NCBI GenBank assembly: GCA_003164255.1
Contig: PLST01000362.1
Coordinates: 1-6,045, forward strand
Source: Acidobacteriaceae bacterium
GTDB lineage: Bacteria; Acidobacteriota; Terriglobia; Terriglobales; Acidobacteriaceae
Direction of reading: 5' to 3'
Length of the DNA: 6,045 bases
Under the pieces are notes generated by a model, which was not told the origin of the DNA, searched no databases, and saw only the letters and a program-made list of their open reading frames with translations. Position numbers and translations under genes: made by a program. The number at the start of each line of letters is the position of its first letter. Within the stretch, counting starts at the first letter, position 1. This document shows positions 1-6,045 of the stretch, piece by piece.

Positions 1-1286
1 GCATAATCATGCAGCTCGTCCAAAACCAGCTCGCCATGGACTGCGTCCGGAACAACGGTCCTGTACAGGATGTACCCATACGCCTGATCGAGGTCCTCCA
101 TGGTCAACGGCTGCTCTGAACGCACCGGCTCTGGCAGGTTTTGCCACAGCGACGCGGCCTGCCTGAAACCCGCCGGCGCTACTGCCACGGCCGGGTCAAC
201 CGCCGGAATCGGCGGCGGCGTGATGCCCGTATTCTTCGCAATCACATCACGAAACAACGCGAACTTTGCCGCAGGCCGTCCGCTCTCGTCGAGTGGCGCG
301 TCGTAGTCGTAGCTCGTCACGTCGGGCTCGTAGTTTTTCCCGTTGCTGTTGGCGCCGTTCATCCAGCCAAAGCTCGTTCCGCCGTGAAACATGTAAATGC
401 TGATGGAGTAGCCCTGGGAAAGAATCCAGTCCAGCTCATCCGCCTGTTTCTTTGCATCCGTGGTGTGATGTTTCTCGCCCCAGTGATCGAACCAGCCTGC
501 CCAATACTCGCCATTCATGAAGGGGCCTTCGGGCCGCAATTGATGCAGCTTTGCGAACTCCTTCTTCGCTTCGCCCGGACCAAAGTTGATCACCGCTGGC
601 AGTTCAGGCAGCGAGCCTTTGGTTAACTCGTCTGCCCCGTCGGCCGTGTACAGCATCGCCTTGTCAAACCCGGCGTCGAGCAGCACATGCTGAATCTGTT
701 CCATGTACGCGTGGTCATCGCCGAACGATCCGTATTCGTTCTCCACCTGCACCGCGATAATCGGTCCGCCATTGCCGATCTGCAGGGGAGCAAGTTCCCG
801 CCCGAGCCGCATGAGCCAGCGCTTTGCGGGAGTCATAAACTTCGGATCGGAGCTGCGAACCACGATGTCATGATCCCTTAACAGCCATGCCGGATAGCCG
901 CCAAACTCCCACTCCGCGCATACGTAAGGGCCCGGCCGCAGAATCACGTAGAGCCCCTCGCTCTGCGCCTCGCGGATAAACTCGGCCACATCCCGCTGGC
1001 CCTTGAAGTCGTATTCGCCCGGTCGCAATTCATGTTCGTTCCAGAAAACGTAGGTCGTGATCGTGTTCAGTCCCATCGCCTTGGCCATGCGCAGCCGGGC
1101 ACGCCAGTACTCACGCGGAATCCGCGGATAATGCATCTCGCCTGAGATGATGCGAAAGGGCCTGCCGTCCAGCATGAACTTCCCGTCTTCAGCGCGGAAC
1201 GAGTGCGGCGCCTGCTGTGCCGGACAAAAAGCTACTGCAAGACCAATAACCAAGATAAGAGCGAACTGCCTGAATGCATTTTTCAT
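1..1286 (-). CDS. Exported GH35 beta-galactosidase, C-terminus cut by the window edge
   Basis: Glycoside hydrolase family 35 enzyme that hydrolyses terminal beta-linked galactose from oligo- or polysaccharides, probably in the periplasm or outside the cell. 428 complete codons are visible. Residues 1-25 look like a Sec signal peptide: basic start MKNAFRQF, hydrophobic core ALILVIGLAVAF, likely cleavage after CPA. The Cys at 21 does not sit in a good lipobox (Phe at -1). The catalytic TIM barrel covers about residues 30-355. The family signature GGPIIAVQVENEYG is at 173-186, and the second Glu of ENEYG (E184, bases 735-737) is the expected acid/base. E260 in NGEYWAGWFDHWG (bases 507-509) is the expected nucleophile. 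After a Pro/Ala-rich linker (about 356-375) the start of the accessory beta domains is visible (AYGYILYRT). No stop is reached by base 1. The start at 1286 gives the cleanest signal peptide. An in-frame ATG at 1313 has a better Shine-Dalgarno (AAAGGA, 1317-1322, only 3 bases away), and another lies at 1358. Family assignment is firm; the exact substrate is not determined. Confidence 0.93.
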   Translation of the reverse strand, partial: MKNAFRQFALILVIGLAVAFCPAQQAPHSFRAEDGKFMLDGRPFRIISGEMHYPRIPREYWRARLRMAKAMGLNTITTYVFWNEHELRPGEYDFKGQRDVAEFIREAQSEGLYVILRPGPYVCAEWEFGGYPAWLLRDHDIVVRSSDPKFMTPAKRWLMRLGRELAPLQIGNGGPIIAVQVENEYGSFGDDHAYMEQIQHVLLDAGFDKAMLYTADGADELTKGSLPELPAVINFGPGEAKKEFAKLHQLRPEGPFMNGEYWAGWFDHWGEKHHTTDAKKQADELDWILSQGYSISIYMFHGGTSFGWMNGANSNGKNYEPDVTSYDYDAPLDESGRPAAKFALFRDVIAKNTGITPPPIPAVDPAVAVAPAGFRQAASLWQNLPEPVRSEQPLTMEDLDQAYGYILYRTVVPDAVHGELVLDELHDY

Positions 1287-1477
1287 AAAGGTTGATGCCC
1301 AAAATGGAGCCATGGTTCCTTTCGTGCCTCTTTGTCGCGAAACCAATTGGCCTGACATGGGATTGGTCTGTTCCATTTCGCGCCGCTCTCCATCATAATC
1401 TGCTCGGCCCGAGGAATCTGGCAAACTTCGCCGCCAATCCTGACACCTCCGAAGCATACCCGTAGTAGACTTCCCTT

Positions 1478-1534
1478 TACGGCAGTGCCGCACGAGGTTC
1501 CCGGGGGCCCTGCCGTACTCCGGCGTAACACCGG
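1478..1534 (+). promoter_or_regulatory. Dyad-rich leader of glgA (candidate operator or RNA structure)
   Basis: Three inverted repeats are packed into 57 bp just before the glgA ribosome binding site. TACGGCAG (1478-1485) pairs perfectly with CTGCCGTA (1510-1517). The first arm can instead form a local dyad CGGCAGTGCCG (1480-1490), so the two pairings are mutually exclusive. A 15 bp imperfect palindrome, CCGGCGTAACACCGG (1520-1534), follows; six of its seven arm positions are symmetric, and TTTAGTTT follows directly. This could be a repressor site, an RNA leader structure, or chance in GC-rich DNA. The pairings are seen directly; a function is inferred. Confidence 0.35.
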
Positions 1535-1551
1535 TTTAGTTTCCAGCTGAG

Positions 1552-1559
1552 AAGGGGAG
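1552..1559 (+). promoter_or_regulatory. Ribosome binding site of glgA
   Basis: AAGGGGAG lies 8 bases before the ATG at 1568. The spacing is good and fixes that start, which also matches the conserved N-terminus of bacterial glycogen synthases (MQIVFAASECVPFAKTGGL). Confidence 0.8.
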
Positions 1560-1567
1560 ATTGCTTC

Positions 1568-3025
1568 ATGCAGATCGTGTTCGCCGCTTCAGAATGTGTG
1601 CCCTTTGCCAAGACCGGAGGTCTGGCTGACGTGGTGGGCGCCCTGGCTCCTGAAATGGTGAAGTTGGGGCATGAAGTCACCGTCTACCTCCCGTTTTATG
1701 CGCGCGTGAGGCGGCACATCGAGGGCGAGCCGCAGTTTGCGGCGCGCTCCATCACCATTCCATTCCAGTCCTACAATCGCTTCGTCGGCATTGTCGATGG
1801 GGGCAAGCGCGACGGCGTTCGCTATTACTTCGTCGATTGCCCCGAGCTCTTTGATCGCCAGGAGCTCTACGGCACCAGGACCGGCGATTATCCTGACAAC
1901 AGCGAGCGCTTCGGCCTGTTTTGCCGGGCCGTTCTTGAATCCTGCAAACTGCTCGGCGTCCCCGACGTGTTTCACATTCACGACTGGCAGGCTGCGCCCA
2001 TCGCCATCTACCTGCGCACCGTCTATGCCTCCGATCCGGCGTTGAAATCGGCTGCTGTCGTCATTACCATCCACAACGCCGGCTATCAGGGAAGTTTCCC
2101 GCCCACCACCACCGAACAGCTTCTGCTCCCCTGGGACATCTTCACCATGGACAAGGTGGAGCAGTTCGATCACTTCAACTTCCTCAAGGGTGGATTGGTC
2201 TACTCCGACATTCTCACCACGGTGAGCAAAAAGTATGCTGAGGAGATTCAGACGCCGGAGTTCGGTGAGCAGCTGGACACTGTGCTGCGGGCCCGTGCAG
2301 CCGACTTGCGCGGCATCCTCAATGGCGTTGACTACGACAAGTGGGACCCGTCGACCGACGGCAACCTTGCCGCGCACTATTCAGCTGACGATCTGACCGG
2401 AAAGCTTTCCTGCCGCACCGATCTGCTCCATGCCTTCGGCCTTGAAAAAATCGAAGACACCTCGCCTGTGATCGGGATCGTCTCCCGGTTTGCCACGCAG
2501 AAGGGCTTTGACCTGGTACAGCAGATCGCCGGCCAGCTCTCTGATCGCGACGTCGCCGTGGTGGTCCTCGGCAGCGGCGAGCCCATTTACGAAAAGTTCT
2601 TCCGCGATTGGGCCTTCTGGCACCAGGGCAATGTGGCCGTGCAGATCCGCTACGACGATGCGTTGGCACACAAAATTGAAGCCGGCTCCGACATCTTTCT
2701 CATGCCGTCAAGGTACGAGCCCTGCGGCCTCAATCAGATTTATTCGCTCAAGTATGGAACTGTGCCCGTGGTCCGCGCCACCGGCGGACTCGACGACACC
2801 ATTGAAGAGTGGAACCCCGAGCGGGGAACCGGAACAGGATTCAAGTTCTCTGTCTACGAAGCGCCGGAACTGCTCGCTGCGATTGACCGCGCGCTTGAAG
2901 CTTTCAAGAATCGCAAATCTTGGCAGCGCCTCATGCTCAACGGAATGGCGCGCAACTATAGCTGGAAGCAGCCTGCACGCGAATACGCCGCCGTCTACCA
3001 AGAAGCTGCAAACCGCCGCGCATAA
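1568..3025 (+). CDS. glgA: Glycogen synthase (GT5 family)
   Basis: Cytoplasmic retaining glucosyltransferase that adds glucose from a nucleotide sugar (ADP-glucose in most bacteria) to the non-reducing end of an alpha-1,4-glucan, the chain-elongation step of glycogen synthesis. The 485 residues match the usual bacterial length of about 475-490, with the GT-B two-domain fold. The N-terminal GT5 domain carries the nucleotide-sugar loop KTGGL at 15-19, HDWQAAP at 138-144 and TIHNAGYQG at 167-175. The C-terminal domain begins near residue 298 and carries SRFATQKGFDL at 306-316, in which R307 and K312 correspond to the catalytic Arg and Lys of E. coli GlgA (R300, K305). PSRYEPCGLNQIY at 380-392 carries E384, the counterpart of E. 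coli E377, and is followed by GTVPVVRATGGLDDT. No key residue is missing. No other glg gene (glgB, glgC, glgP) is in the window, so it is not in a compact glg operon here. It is divergent from the GH35 gene and converges on ybiT. Confidence 0.97.
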   Translation: MQIVFAASECVPFAKTGGLADVVGALAPEMVKLGHEVTVYLPFYARVRRHIEGEPQFAARSITIPFQSYNRFVGIVDGGKRDGVRYYFVDCPELFDRQELYGTRTGDYPDNSERFGLFCRAVLESCKLLGVPDVFHIHDWQAAPIAIYLRTVYASDPALKSAAVVITIHNAGYQGSFPPTTTEQLLLPWDIFTMDKVEQFDHFNFLKGGLVYSDILTTVSKKYAEEIQTPEFGEQLDTVLRARAADLRGILNGVDYDKWDPSTDGNLAAHYSADDLTGKLSCRTDLLHAFGLEKIEDTSPVIGIVSRFATQKGFDLVQQIAGQLSDRDVAVVVLGSGEPIYEKFFRDWAFWHQGNVAVQIRYDDALAHKIEAGSDIFLMPSRYEPCGLNQIYSLKYGTVPVVRATGGLDDTIEEWNPERGTGTGFKFSVYEAPELLAAIDRALEAFKNRKSWQRLMLNGMARNYSWKQPAREYAAVYQEAANRRA

Positions 3026-3040
3026 AGCGAATTTTGTAGC

Positions 3041-3111
3041 GCCGCTCTCCAGAGCGGCCGTCCTGCGGGTCTCCAGACCCGCACCATACGCGTCTGGCGG
3101 CTGGAAAGCCG
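3041..3111. repeat. Cluster of three short palindromic hairpins with a shared core
   Basis: Lies in the 132 bp gap between the convergent ends of glgA and ybiT. Hairpin 1 is GCCGCTCT-CC-AGAGCGGC (3041-3058), a perfect 8 bp stem. Hairpin 2 is GCGGGTCT-CC-AGACCCGC (3065-3082), also a perfect 8 bp stem. Both share TCTCCAGA at the tip, while the outer bases differ but stay complementary. Hairpin 3 is CGGCT-GGAA-AGCCG (3098-3111); its other strand reads CTTTCCAG at the centre, so it resembles an inverted, diverged copy. No T-run follows on either strand, so these are not standard intrinsic terminators, although they may block convergent transcripts or protect 3' ends. The layout resembles REP-type intergenic palindromes; family membership is inferred. 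Confidence 0.6.
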
Positions 3112-3141
3112 GGTGCCCTCGGTGCCTCGCACCTGGGCACC
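3112..3141. repeat. Long nested hairpin between convergent genes
   Basis: Outer arms GGTGCCC (3112-3118) and GGGCACC (3135-3141) pair over 7 bp. Inner arms GGTGC (3121-3125) and GCACC (3129-3133) pair over 5 bp around the loop CTC, with a small 2x1 internal loop between. The second arm ends 16 bases from the last base of the ybiT stop codon, so the hairpin lies just after ybiT on the minus strand. The inner arm repeats the first five bases of the outer arm, so the two strands can pair in more than one register. No U-tract follows, so a rho-independent terminator is not supported, but a role in ending or stabilising the ybiT transcript is plausible. Confidence 0.5.
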
Positions 3142-3157
3142 GGGGATCGGAACAAAC

Positions 3158-4756
3158 TTAGTTGTGCTTGCCCTTCCACTCCGAGTACGGTCCCTGGAAG
3201 TCCTCAATTCCGTCCGGAGTGAAGCTCCACAGGCGCGTGGCCACTTCGTCAATCAGGTCGTGGTCATGGGTGACCAGCAATACGGTGCCTTCGTAGCGCT
3301 GCAGCGCTATGTTGAGCGCGTTGATCGCTTCCAGGTCGAGATGGTTGGTCGGCTCGTCGAACACCAGGAAGTTCGGCTTGGTCAAAATCAGTTTGCAGAA
3401 CACAAGCCGAGCCTGCTCGCCGCCTGAGAGAGCCTTGGTGGGCTTCTCGCCTTCTTCACCGGAGAACAGCATCTGTCCCAGGATCCCGCGAATCTCTTCC
3501 ACATGCGCCGCGGGGTTCCAGCGATGCAGCCACTCCGCCACCGTGAGCCCGTGCTCGATGGTCGCGCCAATGTCTTGCGGAAAGTATCCGATCTGCGCTT
3601 CGTGCCCCCAGAACACCGAGCCTGAGTCGAGTTCGAACTCCTTGTCCGCCAGGCCCGGATACGTCGACAGAATGCTCTTCAGCAGCGTCGTCTTTCCCGC
3701 GCCGTTGCGGCCCATCAGGCAGATCTTTTCGCCGCGCAGTAAATTCGCCGTAAAGCCGTCAAGCACCTTTTGCTCGCCGTACAGCTTGGTCAGGTGCTTG
3801 AACTCCAGCACGTGTTTGCCGCTGGGCCGCGTCTGGTCAAAGCGAATGTAGGGGCGCTGAATGTTCGAGCGGGCCAGGTCATTGGTCTGCAGGCGCTCCA
3901 CTTCCTTGCGTCGGCTGGTCACCTGCGATGACCGCGTTCCCGCCGCAAAGCGCGCTATAAAGTCGTTCAACTGCGCAATCTTCTTTTCGCGCTGCGCGTT
4001 CTGCGCCTCCAGCGTTGAGCGAATCTGCGTCTTGGCCATCACCATGTCGTCGTACCCGCCCGTGTACACAATGATGGTTTGGTAATCGATGTCCGCGGTA
4101 TGCGTGGTCACCGAGTTCAAAAAATGCCTGTCGTGCGAAATCGCAATCAGCGTTCCGTCGTAGTTCTGCAGAAAATCCTGAAGCCAGTGGATCGAATCAA
4201 GATCCAGATAGTTGGTCGGCTCGTCCAGCAGCAGCGCTTCCGGCTTGCCAAACAGCGCCTGCGCCAGCAGCACGCGCACCTTCTGTCCGCCCTGCAACTC
4301 GCCCATCTTGCGCTCGTGGATCTCGTCCGGAATATCCAGTCCCTGCAGCAGCACAGCCGCGTCCGACTCCGCTGTGTACCCGTCCTCGTCCCCGATCACG
4401 CCTTCCAGTTCACCCAGCCGCATTCCGTCGGCGTCAGAAATCTCAGGCTTTTCGTAAATCCGGTCACGCTCTTCAAGGGCCGCCCACAGTGGCTTGTTGC
4501 CCATGATCACCGTGTCGATCACGCGATATGCGTCAAACGCGAACTGATCCTGCCGCAACACGCCAAACTTCCGCGGCCGAACTACCGTGCCCTTTTGCGC
4601 ATCCAGGTCGCCGGTTAGAATCTTCATGAAGGTGGACTTGCCCGACCCGTTGGGCCCGGTCAAACCGTAGCGGCGCCCCTGGACAAAACTCACGCTTACG
4701 TCCTCAAACAAGAGCTTCGAGCCGTAGCGCATCGTAACGTTGCTGACACTGAGCAT
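3158..4756 (-). CDS. ybiT: ABC-F family ATPase, YbiT type
   Basis: Soluble protein with two ABC ATPase domains and no membrane segments. ABC-F proteins bind the ribosome near the E site and modulate translation; YbiT is the E. coli member this one resembles most. The 532 residues compare with about 530 for E. coli YbiT, with similarity along the whole length as I recall that sequence (for example NVTMRYGSKLLFE, RVLLAQALF, ISHDRHFLN). Domain 1 has Walker A GPNGSGKST (34-42), signature LQGGQ (154-158), Walker B ending D178-E179 and switch H208. A charged linker (about 240-315) corresponds to the P-site tRNA interaction region. Domain 2 has Walker A GRNGAGKTT (349-357), signature LSGGE (443-447), Walker B ending D467-E468 and switch H497. 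Both catalytic Glu residues are present. The ATG at 4756 is chosen because homologues begin at MLSVSNVTM; an in-frame ATG at 4834 would add 26 unconserved residues and has no Shine-Dalgarno. An AGGA lies 12 bases before the chosen start, so initiation may be weak. Nothing marks it as an antibiotic-resistance ABC-F. Confidence 0.93.
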   Translation of the reverse strand: MLSVSNVTMRYGSKLLFEDVSVSFVQGRRYGLTGPNGSGKSTFMKILTGDLDAQKGTVVRPRKFGVLRQDQFAFDAYRVIDTVIMGNKPLWAALEERDRIYEKPEISDADGMRLGELEGVIGDEDGYTAESDAAVLLQGLDIPDEIHERKMGELQGGQKVRVLLAQALFGKPEALLLDEPTNYLDLDSIHWLQDFLQNYDGTLIAISHDRHFLNSVTTHTADIDYQTIIVYTGGYDDMVMAKTQIRSTLEAQNAQREKKIAQLNDFIARFAAGTRSSQVTSRRKEVERLQTNDLARSNIQRPYIRFDQTRPSGKHVLEFKHLTKLYGEQKVLDGFTANLLRGEKICLMGRNGAGKTTLLKSILSTYPGLADKEFELDSGSVFWGHEAQIGYFPQDIGATIEHGLTVAEWLHRWNPAAHVEEIRGILGQMLFSGEEGEKPTKALSGGEQARLVFCKLILTKPNFLVFDEPTNHLDLEAINALNIALQRYEGTVLLVTHDHDLIDEVATRLWSFTPDGIEDFQGPYSEWKGKHN

Positions 4757-5043
4757 GTTTTCTTTGATTCCTGTATGAATTTCCTGCCGAATCGCGCTCT
4801 CCGCAACCCGGCAAAGGCCGCATGGCCCGGTCATGGCTTGGTTGCACGAGAGATTTTCAGGAGCGGAACACGTGTGTCCTGCTTGAGAATGTCGACTCTT
4901 CTAGTTTCTCATATGTTCCGGGTTTCCAGCCCCAAGGGCGGAAACCTGCGGCAGCGTTGCGCCTATCATCGAAAAGCGCCGCGTCTTCCGTCAAAAGTGG
5001 TCGAAGTTCAGCCAAAACTCAGCCAGAGCGCATCTCAGGCTGG
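4757..5043 (-). promoter_or_regulatory. Upstream region of ybiT with a weak promoter candidate
   Basis: This 287 bp gap separates ybiT from the next minus-strand gene and holds no credible gene. On the minus strand TTGACG (complement of 4989-4994), an 18 bp spacer and GATGAT (complement of 4965-4970) form a weak sigma70-like promoter that would give a leader of about 200 nt. Inside that leader are a strong hairpin (4919-4948), a three-codon open frame M-R-N-stop (complement of 4901-4912), and an 8 bp palindrome ACACGTGT (4868-4875). The promoter rests on consensus match only; readthrough from the upstream gene is the alternative. Confidence 0.3.
4919..4948. repeat. Stable hairpin upstream of ybiT
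   Basis: Arms GGTTTCC (4921-4927) and GGAAACC (4940-4946) pair perfectly and extend outward by a G-T and a C-G pair. A single unpaired A (4928) separates them from an inner stem GCCC/GGGC (4929-4932 with 4936-4939) closed by the loop CAA. It lies about 95 bases beyond the stop of the upstream minus-strand gene and 160 bases before ybiT. Neither side has a T-run, so it is a poor intrinsic terminator. It may be a 3' end structure, part of a ybiT leader, or an isolated palindromic repeat. Confidence 0.5.
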
Positions 5044-6045
5044 TTACGGCGCAGCCGCGAACTTTCCGCCCTTCGCATAAAGCCAGTCTGTACCCGCCTG
5101 TGGATTGTTCGGATCCTTCACAACGTAGAGCAGAACCGTTGTGGGCGCGAAGCACTGACGGTAGATCAGCCCCATGCCGGCGCCGTAGTTTGGCTTCATC
5201 AGGTTGACGCTCAGGTTGAAATAAGCCGGAGGATTGTCGATCTTGACCATGCCATTGTGCGCCTGGTTGGTAATCTCATGAACCCCGCCGCCCGCATAGC
5301 TCTGCGAACCGTCCCTCGCCATACCGAACTCGTAATGCGGCGGATTCGGATTGTTCTGGTCGTATGTCGTGTCAATAGCAAATTGCAGCCGGTTGGTGAT
5401 CGGAGTCATCGTCTTCGCCGTCACAACACGCACCAGAATCGAGCAAGTATTTGCCGACCCCGGCCCATAGATCGCATTCACGTAGTTGTCCGCGCTGTCT
5501 CCCGTCTCATCGGCAATCAGCTCAGCCGGAGTCGGCGCCGGATGCACGCCCGCGCAGGCGGCCGGCAACTTGAGCAACTGCGCGTCAGGCGCCGCGAGCG
5601 TCACTTTGCGGATATCGACCATCGTCATTGGAGCAGCGCCGGGCGGAGTCATCATCGCGCGCATCACAAGGTTGTCTTTTTTGTCGAGCCACGCTTTCAC
5701 GTTGCCCTGCGGAGAATTTTGCGCGTACACCTGGGTCGAGATACCCGCCACCATCTCAGTTCCCGCTGGCTTCAAATCTCCCTTCGCAATGCCGCCGGTC
5801 ACTTCCGCCGTCATCGCAAACGGATCGCCCCAGTCTCCTGAAAATCTCCCCGCCCCGCACTGGATCGGCGATGCCTTCGGATCCCACGAATAAGTCACGC
5901 CTGCCTTCAGGTCATAGAGTGTTGTCGAGCTCTGCGTCGGGCGAACCACTGCAATCACAGCGGTGTCGCCGTTGCGATAGACAGTCATGGTTCCCGGGTC
6001 GGGAGCGCCCATGGCTTCCGATATCGTGTAGGCAGTTGGCGGCGT
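5044..6045 (-). CDS. Probably exported protein of unknown function, N-terminus cut by the window edge
   Basis: I do not recognise the family with confidence. The frame is open up to base 6045 (the edge begins TPPTAYTISEAMG), so the ATG at 6012 is probably internal and the true start lies outside; 333 residues are visible. Residues 12-165 (numbered from the edge) look like a beta-rich LolA/DUF4412-style fold of the kind that reports bound lipid or a redox-type property: VYRNGDTAVIAV, TLYDLKAGVTYSWDP, GTEMVAGISTQVY, KAWLDKKDNLVMRA, then a short helix with LLKLPAACAG. A Pro-rich joint (about 167-175) leads to a second domain to the end, rich in Asn, Pro, Gly and aromatic residues, with no motif I can name. 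Four Cys (63, 164, 201, 298) fit an exported, disulfide-bonded protein. The signal peptide is not visible. The stop TAA is at 5044-5046. Existence as a gene is well supported by even codon use and a long open frame; the fold assignment is a weak inference. Confidence 0.75.
   Translation of the reverse strand, partial: TPPTAYTISEAMGAPDPGTMTVYRNGDTAVIAVVRPTQSSTTLYDLKAGVTYSWDPKASPIQCGAGRFSGDWGDPFAMTAEVTGGIAKGDLKPAGTEMVAGISTQVYAQNSPQGNVKAWLDKKDNLVMRAMMTPPGAAPMTMVDIRKVTLAAPDAQLLKLPAACAGVHPAPTPAELIADETGDSADNYVNAIYGPGSANTCSILVRVVTAKTMTPITNRLQFAIDTTYDQNNPNPPHYEFGMARDGSQSYAGGGVHEITNQAHNGMVKIDNPPAYFNLSVNLMKPNYGAGMGLIYRQCFAPTTVLLYVVKDPNNPQAGTDWLYAKGGKFAAAP

Larger units (their letters stand above)
1287..1567. 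promoter_or_regulatory. Divergent intergenic region between the GH35 gene and glgA
   Basis: This 281 bp gap must hold the promoters of both flanking genes, since they point away from each other. On the plus strand a weak sigma70-like pair is visible: CTGACA (1440-1445), a 17 bp spacer, then TAGTAG (1463-1468). It would give a glgA leader of roughly 90 nt. On the minus strand TATGAT (complement of 1392-1397) is a fair -10 for the GH35 gene, but no good -35 lies at the right distance. An 8 bp palindrome CCAATTGG at 1343-1350 lies between that -10 and the GH35 start, where an operator could act. The promoter calls are guesses from consensus alone; the region's role follows from gene layout. Confidence 0.4.

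Noticed and set aside
141..626. Plus-strand open frame of 161 codons at the left end
   Set aside because: Antisense to the GH35 gene, whose catalytic motifs occupy the opposite strand here.
1589..2377. Open frame of 262 codons antisense to glgA
   Set aside because: It lies entirely inside a well-supported gene on the other strand. Its composition is what reversed GC-rich codons produce, and it shows no recognisable domain or ribosome binding site.
3041..3141. Hairpins read as rho-independent terminators
   Set aside because: Stems are good, but no run of T follows on either strand.
3041..3141. Hairpin cluster as a CRISPR array
   Set aside because: Units are palindromes of different sequence with gaps of only 0-15 bases; there is no identical repeat and no uniform spacer.
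2490..3161. Plus-strand open frame of 223 codons overlapping glgA and running into the hairpin gap
   Set aside because: Different frame inside glgA, Ser/Arg-rich, no domain; it ends just past the hairpin cluster by chance.
4757..4834. N-terminal extension of the ABC-F protein to the ATG at 4834
   Set aside because: The 26 extra residues do not resemble ABC-F N-termini and the ATG lacks a Shine-Dalgarno; homologues start at the equivalent of 4756.
4822..5841. Plus-strand open frame of 339 codons
   Set aside because: Most of it is antisense to the 5044-6045 gene. The translation is Arg/His-rich with no family resemblance, typical of a shadow frame.

Overview
The window looks like chromosomal DNA from a GC-rich, Gram-negative soil bacterium, most likely an Acidobacteriota of the Terriglobia/Acidobacteriaceae type. 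That placement is inferred from protein flavour (an exported GH35 beta-galactosidase, a secreted Cys-containing protein of unknown family, a YbiT-type ABC-F protein) and even, GC-rich codon use. No marker gene is present to prove it. I see no mobile element, CRISPR array, tRNA or rRNA.

Layout from left to right. (1) 1-1286, minus strand: an exported GH35 beta-galactosidase whose C-terminus runs off the left edge. (2) 1287-1567: a divergent intergenic region with weak promoter candidates and a dyad-rich leader just upstream of glgA. (3) 1568-3025, plus strand: a complete glycogen synthase, GlgA. (4) 3026-3157: a gap between convergent genes, packed with four consecutive hairpins. (5) 3158-4756, minus strand: a complete YbiT-type ABC-F ATPase. 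(6) 4757-5043: the upstream region of ybiT, with one strong hairpin and a weak promoter candidate. (7) 5044-6045, minus strand: the C-terminal 333 residues of a probably exported protein of unknown function, cut by the right edge.

The two carbohydrate genes are transcribed divergently from a shared 281 bp region. One releases galactose from beta-galactosides outside the cytoplasm, and the other stores glucose as glycogen. Co-regulation is possible but not shown. The ABC-F gene and the partial gene are unrelated to them in function, and a 287 bp gap makes it unlikely that these two form a tight operon. Gene content is ordinary. The most distinctive non-coding signal is the hairpin cluster at 3041-3141: two perfect 8 bp hairpins share the core TCTCCAGA but carry different, self-complementary outer arms, which suggests a genomic family of short palindromic repeats. 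I found no convincing evidence of a new multi-gene system.
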